Below, one piece after another: positions 12,996 to 24,377 of a DNA stretch of 64,000 nt (within the stretch, counting starts at the first letter, position 1; the number at the start of each line of letters is the position of its first letter). The notes below the pieces were generated by a model. That model was not told where the DNA came from, did no database searches, and saw only the letters and a program-made list of their open reading frames with translations. This DNA is from Paragyromitra xinjiangensis (Eukaryota; Ascomycota; Pezizomycetes; Pezizales; Discinaceae): positions 992,001 to 1,056,000 of the forward strand of contig JBCAMK010000018.1 of assembly GCA_038503065.1 (NCBI GenBank). Reading direction: 5' to 3'. The position numbers and the translations under genes were made by a program.

Positions 12996-14572
12996 ACTAT
13001 GTCCTTTCGCTTGCTTTTGTCTCCTCTTCGAGCAGGTAGTCTAGTTATTTTCAGGCTGGCAAAGCACAGTATAACTCTTTAATGTGTTTTGTGGTGCATC
13101 TGACTTTTTGATGCTTTCTTTTTCCATTGCTTAACATTTTTGAAGCCTCAGGGATTTTTTTGCCGATATCATGAAGGAATCTGTTGAGTTTTTGAAGCAC
13201 ATGTTTTTTTTATGAGTACGTCTGGTTGTTGTGTGTGGAGCAGAACGACTCAGCACAAGTGGCTTTTTTTATTCGGGAGAGGGGTGCATTATATTAGTGA
13301 AGCGGAAAATGCGATGATGACTGAAATGAAAATTTTTCTCCCAAACGTTCACTTTATTCGTTGAAAGACCTATTGAGGGGCTGTCATGTGTGGGGGAGGG
13401 TTTTTTTTCCTGTCAGGGTTTCTTTCTTTTCTTTTCCCACCAAGCTTTTTTTTTGATGACACCTGATGCCGAGGCCTCTTTGTGGTGGTGATGAGGTCAC
13501 GAAGGGGGATCATGTGGCAACCCGTGTACCTGAACACCAAATAAACAGCCGCAGATGGGTACACACGGGTAAGTTCAGAACCACCTTCTGAGACTCTTCC
13601 TCCCGCGAGTTTTGGCCTCGACTCTTGACGGGTTCATCGACTCAAAATTAAAGCCGGTTCAGCTCCCCTTTAGAGGTTTATCCTGCTGAATCTATCCCGC
13701 CCCTTTTTCTCTCGATGATACGTGGGCTCCATACATAGGCCTATTAGGCCTGGATGAATCAATCAATCCATTCATACATACCCGCCGTGTGACGGTAGCA
13801 GCCAAGGTTCCCCTTCTTTTTCCGGGTACCGGGTCACGAGGGCATTAATCCGGTCCCTGGGGGATCTGTTGGCTGACGTTTTCCCCGCATTCCAAGAACG
13901 CATTCTTCGTTCCTTCCTGCCTTTGCCCGTGCTTCTGCAGACTGTGCTTTGCCGGACCCCGGACTTTCTTTCTTATTGCTGAGAAAACACTTCCCAAAGC
14001 TGCTAGTTAGTCACGATCTTGGGCTCAAATAAACTCAGGCCTGAAACACCCGCGTTGCTGATGTCTCCTTTCTGTCAGGAAGAGGTCCGCTGACGAGAGT
14101 TTTTCCACACCGTCGCGCCGATCTTTGCCTTAGCCGCGATTGTCGTTGTAGTAGCAAGAAACTCTGGAATATATTCCGGCTTTCCTTCTTTCCTTCTTTC
14201 CTTCTTTCCTACTTTTCCTCTTACCAACTCTATCCCCCACTCGACAAGGTTCTCCGCATCCCCTGCATTTTCTCCAAACTTGGATTGCTAGAGAGGAGTT
14301 TTTCTCTCCTCATTCCCTCTCTTTCTGGGAACCTGTAACCTGCTGGTGTTTAAATACGGCTATTCCCAGGGTTTTGCTTCGTTATTCTTCTTCTTCTCCT
14401 CCATCTCGCACCTTCTTTATCGTTGTTGCAGTTGTCGTTGTCGTTGTATTGTTGTCGTCATTGTCAGTTTCAACATCGTCGTCATCGACTTGACGTTCTT
14501 CTGGCTTGTGATTGTGAGTTGAGTTGAGCCGTTGCCATCCATCGTCCACCCACACGTTTATCCGCCTAAACC
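12996..14572. other. intergenic region upstream of glucoamylase
   Basis: The first part is the 3' flank of the Rho GDI gene, rich in T. The 1 kb before the glucoamylase start includes pyrimidine-rich sequence and a TTCC/CTTT repeat at about 14181-14210. The last 200 bases are rich in TTCTTC and GTTGTC words typical of fungal leader sequence. No gene is supported. Confidence 0.5.
14181..14210. repeat. (CTTTCCTT)n pyrimidine repeat
   Basis: Four near-perfect tandem units of TTCCTTCT, about 360 bases before the glucoamylase start. Possibly part of its promoter. Confidence 0.7.
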
Positions 14573-16249
14573 ATGGTTCTTCTTGAATATCTCCTCGCCT
14601 CATTAGTCAGCGTTCACACCGTTTCTGGCCACGTCCTGACATGGTCATCGTCGTCATCACACCAGGTCTCCCTTGGCCCCAACAACGACCTAAAAAATAG
14701 CGATCACAGTTTCCCAGCACCAACAAATGAGCAACTTGATAGTTGGATCTCTGAACAACGTGAAGTCTCATGGGAGTACTTACTCGATAACATAGCACCT
14801 GGCGGTCTTAACGCTGTGAATGCAGCATCAGGCACTGTAATTGCGTCTCCCAGTAAGGCATATCCAAATTATTTTTATCAGTGGGTACGAGATGCTGCGA
14901 TTACCATGAAGGGGATCGTTGGCCAGTACGAAAAGTCGAAGGATGCGGATCTTCGCGACATCGTAGAGCAGTATATAGCAATACAAGCGACAATCCAGGG
15001 AACGGCGAATCCCAGTGGAGGGTATGATTCCGGTGGGCTGGGAGAACCGAAGTTTATGGTCGATGGAGGGCCTTTCACTTTGTATGAGTTTCACTTTCCA
15101 GGGGATCAATTTTTCTTCTCGAAAACCGCTAATCAGCTTTGTACAGGCCGTGGTCAAGGCCGCAGAGAGATGGACCGGCGTTGAGGATTCTGACGCTGAC
15201 GGGCTATATCAAGACGCTCAACGGGACACACCCAGAGCTCGTAACCAACGAATGGTTGAAGAAACTGTACAACCCAAAGCTGCCATCTGGCTCCATCATC
15301 AAAGCCGACCTTGAGTATATTGCGCACGCCTGGAACGAGCCAGGGTTCGACCTCTGGGAGGAGACAATGGACCTTCACTTCTTCACCGCGCTCGTCCAAC
15401 ATAAGGCGTTGATCGAGGGTCGTGACCTCGCAACACTGTTGGGTGATCCAGAAGGCGCAGCGTGGTACGATAAGCAGCAGGCGAAACTGAAGCAGTTCAT
15501 TGTTGACCAGTTCTGGAGCTTTGAGAAAGGGCACCTGTTGGCGTATTTGAACACGCCGCAGAGGACTGGGCTTGACTGTGGGCTGATGCTGGGCGCAATC
15601 CATGGTGGGCAGAGCGACGTGTTTCCGCCATGGAGTGACGAAGTGCTGGTGAGCATGCAAATGTTAGTTGATGATATGGGGAGGCGGCACACAGTCAATC
15701 ATCGAACGCCTCCGTATTATAGGGAGGATGAGAGGTTGAGGGGAGTTGGAGTTGGAAGGTATCCGGAGGATATCTATGATGGTGTTGGTTTTTCGGGTGG
15801 CCACCCTTGGTAAGCATATGATCGTTTCAGTGTGCCCTTAGTTTGCATGTGTTAATAATATGCACAGGTTCCTCTGTACCTCCAGCGTTTCGGATGTTCT
15901 CTACAGTGCAATCGCGCACTTTGTCGAGCAGGGTGGTCTCAACATCACCACTGTGAATATCCCGTTTTTCAATCGCCTCCATCCCGAGGGCAAAGCGGAG
16001 CTCGGGTTTATTACCAGGAATGACTTGAGCTTCTACGCGTACCTCCGCGCAATGTTCACGTATGCGGATAGCTTCTTGAATGTGATCCGCTGGCATGCCA
16101 CAAAGGATGGTCGGTTGAGCGAGCAATTCGACGGTACGACGGGGTTCCAGAGAGGCGCGCACGATCTGACGTGGAGCTATGGATCCTTCTTGGAGGCAGC
16201 GGAAAAGAGGGATAGAGCTCGTGAGAGATTGTCGGGGAATATGAAATAA
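14573..16249 (+). CDS. secreted glucoamylase, GH15
   Basis: Three exons, 14573-15081, 15147-15809 and 15868-16249, give 517 residues. The introns are 65 and 58 nt. The first 18 or so residues (MVLLEYLLASLVSVHTVSG) look like a signal peptide. The catalytic (alpha/alpha)6 domain shows YFYQWVRDAAITMKG, GLGEPKFMVDGGPF, RPQRDGPALR, GFDLWEE, RTGLDCG, GGHPWFLCT and DLTWSY. Glu241 in DLWEE matches the general acid and Glu476 in LSEQF the general base of known glucoamylases. The protein stops just after the catalytic domain, so there is no CBM20 starch-binding domain and no O-glycosylated linker. It should release glucose from ends of starch, glycogen or maltodextrins outside the cell. Splicing at the first intron uses TT|G, giving TLPWSRPQ. 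Confidence 0.93.
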
Positions 16250-17317
16250 TGAGATTTTTGATTTGATCGGACGTTTTTGTTGATTTGGTAGGCAGGTAGG
16301 TAGGCAAGTAAGTAGGCGGGTGTGTGGGCTTTTTGTTCCTTTTTTTTCTTCCTTTTTTTTCCTTTCTTTTCCTCCGTTCTTTCTCCTTACGTACGGGGCT
16401 TGCAGTCGCGGGGTTAGGCTACAGGGTGCGGGAAGGAGTCCGAATGGCGAGGGCGATTGGCGGGGGATTGATAGCCGTTAGTCTGTCTGTCGTTTCGAGT
16501 GTGCCGTTCGTTTTGCGTAGAGGATACCGAGTACCCTATACAGTTTTTGCTGTATTTTTATTTTTATTTTTATTTTTATTCTTTATATTTTTTATTTCCG
16601 TTTTTTCCTAATTTCCGTTTCCGTTTCTTGACGAGCATGGATGGATGGATGTATGAGTAACGAACGCCCTCGCTTTGGTTCTTGCCACCATTTTGGTTCT
16701 TTTTTCCTCTTGCTTGGATTTCTGGGGTGAGGGAGGAAACTGTATCGCAGCCAAAGGACACAAAAAATGAAATGGGGAGCTTCCCCGCAACCAGCGATAG
16801 GAAGCTTGATTGAGGTCCGCGGAGAATCCTGGTTATCAACGATAGGAATGACGAATGAATGTTGGCCAATCCTGAACGGGGGAAGCCTACACAGGTGTGG
16901 TGAGAGCAATGCATATTAAAAAGGGGCAGACTCTTTTTGTTTCTAAAAATAGCAGTTGGTTGTAGGATTCTCCACCAAGATGATGATAAGGGTCCTCTGC
17001 ATGCAGAATAGTCCCGTCTGCACCGCCTTCCCTCTTCGTGCTTACATGTAGCCGTTCCAGGTACTCGTCTATCTATCATTCTATCTATCATTCTTCTAAT
17101 CTTCTTCTTCAATCGAGTCTCTCACTTCAGCCCGCTCGTTTCGGCTTTTGCCCCATCATCTTTTCTCTCAGATTTTCTGTCCCCTTGCTGGCCATTTTAA
17201 TAGTCTCCTGCCTTTTTCTATTCTTATTTTCGCCATCATTCTTATCTATTTTGTCATTTTGCTATCTCTCCCTCATTGCTGCAGAAACCACAGTGTCTTC
17301 ATCCCCCTGCCCCAACG
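16250..17317. other. intergenic region upstream of apyrase
   Basis: After the glucoamylase stop there are GTAGG-type repeats (about 16288-16322), T-rich sequence and a TATTTT microsatellite at about 16552-16580. The last 300 bases before the apyrase start are a long pyrimidine-rich leader. One TACATGTA lies at 17043. Minus-strand open frames here are low in complexity and not supported. Confidence 0.5.
16552..16580. repeat. (TATTTT)n microsatellite
   Basis: About five tandem ATTTTT units in non-coding DNA between the glucoamylase and apyrase genes. Confidence 0.75.
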
Positions 17318-19497
17318 ATGCCATCCGAAAAATGTAAGCTCCCTCGCCACTCCTCAAGAAAGCAGATTATCACAAGCTAATATCGCCCAAAGACGGTGCT
17401 ATCCTCGATGCTGGATCGAGCGGGACTCGCATCCACATCTACCGTTGGCAAGATCACGATAGCGCCCGAAAAAAGGCATCGAAAGATCAGCTCTCCAGTC
17501 TACCTGAGATCATCACAAAGAAGCGATGGGCAAAAAAGATCCACCCTGGTGAGTCGCCAGCTCCAGTATGGGCACTCTCCCCATCCTAACAGCGATTCAA
17601 TTCGAAAAAAAATAAAGGCATCTCGACATTCGCCGACAAACCTGACCTCGTTGGCCCTGACCACCTCGCGGACCTCTTCGAACACGCCCTAGAAGTCATC
17701 CCAAAGGAAGCTATTGCCGAAACACCATTATTCCTGTTGGCGACAGCGGGGATGCGACTCCTCCCGGATCGAGAGCGCAGACGCCTCCTCGACGAGATCT
17801 GTACGTATGCGCGCCGTAACACTGAGTTCCTGCTTCCGGACTGTGGCCTCCATATCCAGGTTATATCCGGCGAGACAGAGGGGCTCTACGGCTGGATTGC
17901 CGCAAACTATCTTCTGGGTGGATTCGACGACCCAGTGAAGCATATGCACGGAAATGGGCATCACACGTATGGCTTTTTGGACATGGGAGGCGCTAGCGCC
18001 CAGATTGCCTTTGCACCGAATTCAACTGAGGCAAAGAAACATGCCGAGGACTTGACACTGCTGCGGATGCGGACGTTAGATGGAGCAGCCATGGAGTTTG
18101 GGGTGTTTGTGACTACTTGGTTGGGATTTGGCGTCAACCAAGCGAGAATGCGGTATGTAATGAAACTGGTCGAAGCAAGTGGCGGGGATGGAGTGATGGA
18201 ATTGCCGGATCCATGTTTGCCTCAGGGATTGAAGGTCACATTAGAGGGTAAGGAGATTAATGACAGCGAGAAGAAGAAAAGGCCTGCGAAAGAGGAACCC
18301 CATTTAATAGGTACTGGCCTCTTCGAGGAATGTCTCTCCCAAACGTATCCTCTCTTAGCAAAAGACGCTCCTTGCCAACAAGTTTCCTGCCTCCTTACTA
18401 GTAAACATGCCCCCGCCATCGACTTTGGCATCAATCACTTCGTCGGTGTCTCCGAATATTGGCACACAACGCACGAGATCTTTGAAGCAGGGCATGACAC
18501 TAAAGCCTACGACCTTGCTACTTACCAGAACCGTGTCAAAGAATTTTGTGCGCAATCTTGGAGTGCCATTGAAACCCTTGTTGACTCCCACGAATGGGGT
18601 AAGAAAGTTGACGAGCAAACAGCAATGCAAGTCTGTTTCAAAGCATCCTGGGTCATTAATGTCCTCCATAACGGCATTGGGATCCCGCGCGTCGGCATCG
18701 AGACGGATGGGAAGCATACTTACAATGTGACAGAGGAGGTGGTAGAAGCCGCAAAGGATAAAGGTTTCCTGGATCCGTTCCAACCTGTGGATAAGATTGG
18801 CGATGTGGAGGTATCTTGGACCCTTGGCAAGATTGTCCTCTACGCGGCAAGCCAAGTTCCGCCCAAAGACGGTGTCCTCGCCGTCGGGTTCGGATCCAAC
18901 ACCCCCGCAATGAATACCGGCCTTCCTGCCGACTTCGAGTTCGCTAGTTCATCGCGTCCACAGGCCCCAGGTTCGGGGTCGTCCGCGGTACCGAGCTCGA
19001 GCTCGAGCTCAAATTATACCATGGATGGCGCGACCGACCCAGCTCACTGGCATGATAACCTTTGGCGCGAAGGGGATGCCGTTCCGCGTCGCATCCCGGG
19101 GATTCTTCTCTTCCTTATCATTTTTGCTATCGCCGCGTTCCTGCTCCTCGGCCGTGAGCGCCGGGGGAAAATATGGCATAACCTTAGGGTCTCTGGGAAA
19201 AGGGGGAAACGAAAGATTCTTGGATCTAGCGGTGGTGTCATCTACGAGCGTGTCATGGAGGAGGGCGCAGGAGCTGAGTTTGAGCTTGAGAGTGTCTCGA
19301 GTGATGACGATGATGCAGGTTGGAGGAATAAGAGCGGGATGTATGATCCACCGATTGGAGGCAGTGGAGCTAGTGCGGTGAGGAGCGGGATGGGAACGAG
19401 GGTTGGGAGCCGAGAGAGGTTGCCGGTGATTAGTAGAAGCCGAAATGGCAGCCCGAGCAGAGGGGCAAGGGCGAGGAGTCCCCTCCCGCCGAGATAG
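17318..19497 (+). CDS. Golgi apyrase, GDA1/CD39 family (Ynd1-like)
   Basis: Three exons, 17318-17333 (16 nt), 17393-17548 and 17618-19497, give 683 residues. The apyrase conserved regions are all visible: DAGSSGTR (11-18), ATAGMRLLP (from 99), GETEGLYGW (from 142) and LDMGGASAQ (around 178). Near residue 550 there is one strongly hydrophobic segment (ILLFLIIFAIAAFLLLG). A basic, then acidic and Ser/Arg-rich cytosolic tail follows. This is the plan of yeast Ynd1, which hydrolyses GDP/UDP and other nucleotides in the Golgi lumen so that nucleotide-sugar exchange can continue during glycosylation. The first intron was set at 59 nt because the next AG upstream would leave an intron of only 32 nt; the choice gives K-YGAILDAGSSG, as in the family. 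Confidence 0.92.
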
Positions 19498-19977
19498 TGG
19501 TGGAGCTCTTTGTTTTTTGACGTGTTTCACGGCGTGATGACGGCTTTGGACAACTAACAGGGTCTTTATTTTCTTTTCTTTGTTCTTCTAGACCCTGTGG
19601 TTCTTTTTGATAAACTTTTTTCGTGGAGTTTTTCCGCGACTCTTTCCTGCTGGAAGTTCCTTATATTACATTATTCTTTTTTAGTTTCGGTTTTTGACTC
19701 TTCTGTTTGCGTTAGGGCGTTTTTAGAAAATTCATCTGTTTTTTTTTTGTTTTTTGTTTTTTATTATTGATGACTACGATGTAGAAGTGTGTATGTAGAT
19801 TTGAAAAGTTACGTTCATTGACGTATATTCGTATATTACCATAAATGGTTACTTTTCAGCCTAAGTTTCGAAATAACCTTCCAGGCAATCAACTAGCTAA
19901 TACAGAAAAAAAAGATAATTACAGTTAAGTGAAGCAAAAGTTATCTAAGCTCTCTACTCTGTCTTTTCATCAACGAT
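19498..19977. terminator. convergent 3' flanks, T-rich
   Basis: The apyrase (+) and Hikeshi (-) genes converge on this 480-base stretch. It is rich in T runs (about 19738-19763) and probably holds both polyadenylation regions. No gene is seen. Confidence 0.45.
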
Positions 19978-20674
19978 TCACTCATCCCTTTCTAAAAACG
20001 TCGGGTCATGTTCGATCTTTCTCTCAAACTTTGACCACCAATCTTGGAACGCCTTCAGCGGGACAACATCTCCATTAGGCGATCCAGATGCAAAACTCGA
20101 TAGAAAATTAAATGCGTTCCTAATGATCCTCCTCGCTAGTACTGTCGCAGTAGGTACCAGCATATGTTTCACCAATGCATTCGACGTTCCCGCCGTCTGT
20201 GCATTGCTAGCAGATGGTAGCGTCGCCAACTGTGCCTGAACACTTTCCAACGGCTCAACCGAGATCCCAAGAATCACCTCTCCCTCGTCCTCTCCCGCAC
20301 CAACAGTGCTTTCGCTGCTATCCATCATTTCATCGCCACCGCCATTAGAGATAGAGACAGTGCCAGAACGAACTCGAAATATCGCAGATGGCTTCTGCAG
20401 CGAGATTGCACCAAGGAGACGGAACGGCCGTCCAGGGAATTGGATGTGAACTGTGGCGCCATGGGTCGGGGGTAAGAGGGTGGCACCTTCGGGAAGGAGA
20501 AAGACCACAATATGGTTGATTGTAGAGGGGGATGGGAGGTGGAATATGAATTGGGTTTCGGAGACAGCTTGGATATTGGTTTGCACTGGGTGGGTTGGTT
20601 AGAACTTGGTAGAACTAAAGGATAAGCAGGCGAAAAGACATACCCGGGCGACCGGCGCAGATAGCTCCAAACAT
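19978..20674 (-). CDS. Hikeshi/Opi10 family protein
   Basis: Two exons on the minus strand, 20674-20644 and 20585-19978, encode 212 residues. The first exon has ten codons and reads MFGAICAGRP; the second continues VQTNIQAVSETQF and then INHIVVFLLPEG. This is the conserved N-terminus of Hikeshi, including the MFG start and the SINHVVVF-type strand. A KPSAIFRV motif and the C-terminal DWWSKFERKIEHDPTFL helix also match. Hikeshi carries heat-shocked Hsp70 into the nucleus through FG-nucleoporin contacts; the yeast homologue Opi10 has a phospholipid-related phenotype. Length (about 200) fits. The insert between the two conserved halves carries a Gly/Ser/Glu-rich loop. The 58-nt intron is GT..AG. 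Confidence 0.92.
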
Positions 20675-21165
20675 TATGGGTGTGAAGAATTGCACTTGGA
20701 AATTACTCGTGAGACGTGTTGGCTCTGGAAGTTAGCGGTTCCTCATAGCTATGTGTGGAGGGGGGTTTATTTAATGACTTGGAGGGGTTGAGGCTTAAAA
20801 CAGGAAGGCACATCCAGAAGCTTCTTTCGACCACAGGAATTTTCCATGCGAGTGACAGCCTGTGCCGGAGGCTCTAGAGGAATATTGGTATTATTCTCAT
20901 ATATGCCTTCGGTAACCTTTAAGTACTATTTTCACTATTACTCCCAGCGCCGGAGCTCTCTAGCCTTGACAGCCTCACCTCTTCATAGCCCCACATGGGA
21001 ACGATGCTTGTGCGGTGTAATCCAATTCATATATACGTAAACCACCTAAACCCTTCCACATTCAATAGGAATATATTCCTTATATGGCAGATCATCTAAG
21101 TTACCGACAGGTAACTTACTTTCACCCTCAACTCACTTGCATCCTTCGTGAATTTCATCAATCAT
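20675..21165. other. intergenic region
   Basis: This stretch holds the promoter side of the Hikeshi gene and the 3' side of the HicA-like gene, both on the minus strand. I see no gene, repeat or RNA in it. Confidence 0.45.
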
Positions 21166-24045
21166 TCACGTCTTAATTTTCACTCCACTTTCCTTCTCAA
21201 ACATCTCGACTTTCCAGCCATAATTTCTCTTCAGCCTCCTCCAAATCCAGAAACATTCGTACTTCCTCAGTATCGCATCCGGGTGTGGACGATGGACTAA
21301 AAACCAAAAAAGATAATATGAATACCCGCTCATCGGCGTCGCGCTGTACAAGATACATGGCGAAGGAGGGAAAGCAGCCACGCGGGTAACTCACGATTAA
21401 TAGGCTCATCATCCTCGTTTTCAGGGATAAACCTAACTACACTCCCACCTACGGGTCTTGCTGTGAACCCCAGACTGACCATAAGGTGCACAAACTCTTT
21501 CCATGCCAGCGTGGTGCCAGTTGACATATGTGTAATTGCTTGGTGAACCCGTTTCGAGACATATATGATTGATTGTTTTTGTGCTCTCGGGGCCTCATTG
21601 ATGTTGATATTCTCGATTTTGTTTTCGATATCAGCTGTAGCGGTAGCTGGGCGGGTTTTATGTTTTTCTTTGGGGATAGGTGCAGGTTCAGGTTCGGTGC
21701 CACGAGATCCCACAGAATTGATGCCGAATTGGTGCTCCAGTGTGAGCTGAAGTTCCGAATTTGGGGTTGGATGTCTATCCTTCTCCTACAGGGGTTATGG
21801 TTTAAATTACTAACCTCACGCTTTTGAGTCTATCGACACTAAAGGAACCTACTTTTTTGGTCTGCAAAGGCTTTGGTATCGATATCTTTTGTTCTTGCTT
21901 ATCCTGGATAGCCTTCTGCAGAGGTTTAGCAGGGCCTCTCGGTCGGATATTCTCAGTTCTAAATGTATGGCCTAGTAGTTGCCCCTATTAAATGGTCAAT
22001 AGTAATTCTATTGGTAATAGTAACTCAAGGCTGACTTCGCCATAACCCTCCGAATCATCGAACCCAGCCACAGTTATAAGCCCAGGTAGCTCCTCATTTT
22101 CCTCTTCATTTATAATACCTTCTTCATCTTCTAGTATTGCCCCCTCTGCCAGCCAAACTTTCCCTTGCCACATCCATCTTCCCTTCCTTTTCTTCGCCAA
22201 TCTCCCTTTGTTGCTCCCAATCCACCCATCAAGTGTTTTCCCCCGGCTCAACTTCTTCACCTGCGCATCCACTATTTTCCAAAACCGCCCCAGCCCATCA
22301 CCATCTGCAACTTTCCGCAGTCTCTGCCAACCCATTTGGTCATTACCTAGGAAAGTAAAAAGATCCACGCGCGGCCACATCTCGGCAAACTCGTTGATAG
22401 TCGTAGAAATAGCTAGTACCACTTCTGCGAGCTCGGTGTGGTTCACAGATTCCCTGCTCGGAACATGGCGTGCGATGTTTTCCTGTATTTCATAGACTGC
22501 AGCTATGTCTGAGAGGATGTCCATCAACCATGGGTGCACATGCGATTTGAGCTCGGGTCGGTCTGTCGTCAAGGTGTGTTCGATTTCATTGGACACGGTT
22601 TTCAGATCGAATATCTGAGATTCCCATTCCCCGGCGTTCTTGAGGCACATGCACATAAAGAGGCCGTCGATTGGATTCTCCATAAATACGGAGGAAGGAG
22701 TGACACCTGGGACCGCACAGATCGATAGTTTCCCGGTGAATGATACCGTTTCTACCCTGAAAAAGTGATGCCGCAATGGCGGACCTGCATTTGCATGTAT
22801 GACAATGGTATTTTCGGAAAAACTTTCACAAATATCCAAGAGCGTATCGATGGTGCTAATTTTTTCATCAAGCACTGGGTTCGAGCTTGATGACCACCAG
22901 GAACCTTCTTTTCCCGACATGATCTGGATAGCGTCCTCAAAGAGAATGCAGATCTCGTTCCAGACCAATACTGCGGTGTAGCTAGTGTGAATGATTTTTG
23001 CCACTACATCTTGCACGCTTTCCGAGGATTCAGCATTCCCCTTGTGGCCTGACGTGTCAGGGATGTGTTCTGCCCTATGGGCGAGCCGCAACTCAACCTG
23101 GGAGAGCAAGTAGTTGGGGTCTGAGCGGAGCAAGTTGACACGATCCTCGGCAGCACGGAGATGGGTAAGCGCTCGAGTGTGAGCGCTTCGAAGATCAAAA
23201 TCTTTCGGGACGGTGTAAGGAAGGTTAAGAAGGCTTGCTGATCGTGACTCTGCAACTCCCTCTGGGATTGAATAATTCTGAACACCCTCAAGGAGCTTTT
23301 CGACGCCAAATAAGCCTATCACCTGCTTCTGGAGATCACCAGAGCCAAGAATGTCTTTCACGCAACAAAGGCAGAAGTTGATGATGGTCTTTTGCCATAT
23401 CATCAGCCATGTGCCTTCACAATCCACGTCGCAGACGAGCATCTTGTAGGTACTTTGTTGATAATCCTTACTTTGACGACTCCAGGCCTTGACGACCCCA
23501 TAGTCTAACTCGTCTGCCTGGATCATGACAATCTCTGTGCTCCCTTTCTTACGTTTACCATCGTCTATTAATTTAAACAGCTGTAGGACAGGCTTAACGA
23601 GGTTATTGTAATCCGATCTTCCAAAGTGGCACGGGTGTTTGATAGAACGAGAGTAGATGAGATTGAGGAGATTCGCAGGGTTATTCGCGAGCTGCTCGAC
23701 GTTTATACACGCAAACAGGATCTCTTTCATGTCCAAACTTTTCAGAGGATCATGCTGGGAGCTTAATCGGGGATCCCCAAGGAGCTTCTCGCTAAGACGA
23801 GGTCGGCGCTCGGGAATCTTCTTCCCAGGGCTGGCAAGGGACCAAGCACGGGCTAGGCATTTAGAACGGAGGGCCACTGTTTTTTTGCGCCATCTAGAGG
23901 CAAGAACATCTGGGTGAGATGAAACGAGAGATAATAGCTCTTCATAGGAGGGACGAAAATCCGTAGAGGGGTTACCTAGAAAGATTGTTCTGATAGGGTC
24001 GAGGGCAGGGGGATAGTTGCCTGGTCGACGCCTGGCGGGAGGCAT
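21166..24045 (-). CDS. conserved ascomycete protein with C-terminal HicA-like domain
   Basis: Four exons on the minus strand, 24045-22047, 21971-21820, 21746-21395 and 21296-21166, give 877 residues. The large N-terminal part is mixed helical with no motif I can name. The C-terminal region (about 775-865) reads SKRVHQAITHMS, FVHLMVSLGFTARPVGGSVVRF, INLHRPHPDA and RRLKRNYGW. A small domain with G-GSV-F and H-x-PHP followed by a basic helix resembles the HicA/YcfA fold found at the end of many filamentous ascomycete proteins. The exact role is unknown; RNA binding is a guess. The second intron (21747-21819) is the least certain. Shorter choices of 34-40 nt also keep the frame but are below usual size. 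The only in-frame ATG near the start is at 24045. Confidence 0.72.
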
Positions 24046-24377
24046 TTTAATTGAAGAGGGAAGGTTGGGTAGGAGTGGAGGTTGGTGATCACTGGCTGTA
24101 TGTGATTGGGTCTGCAAGTAATCAGGAACACGGGACTATAATGATCCGTAAGCGGGAGAGGTACGGGAAGATCCGTCGATAAGATAATGCGGGTAAACAA
24201 TAACATACATCTACCCGCCTGCTAGTCTCGCCTGTCTGCCTACATACAGCCACGTGGGTTTATCCTCGGACTGTCTCAGCCTAAAACACTATCGAGTATC
24301 AGTAAATCTATCATTGATACCCCCCCCCCGTATCTCTCCTACCGAAAATCAAACAAAACCAAATCACATCCCTTCAA
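24046..24377. promoter_or_regulatory. shared divergent promoter region
   Basis: Only 332 bases separate the start codons of the HicA-like gene (-) and the MYND gene (+), so both promoters must lie here. A run of ten or so C residues sits near 24322-24331, and a pyrimidine-rich leader follows. No specific factor site is claimed. Confidence 0.5.
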
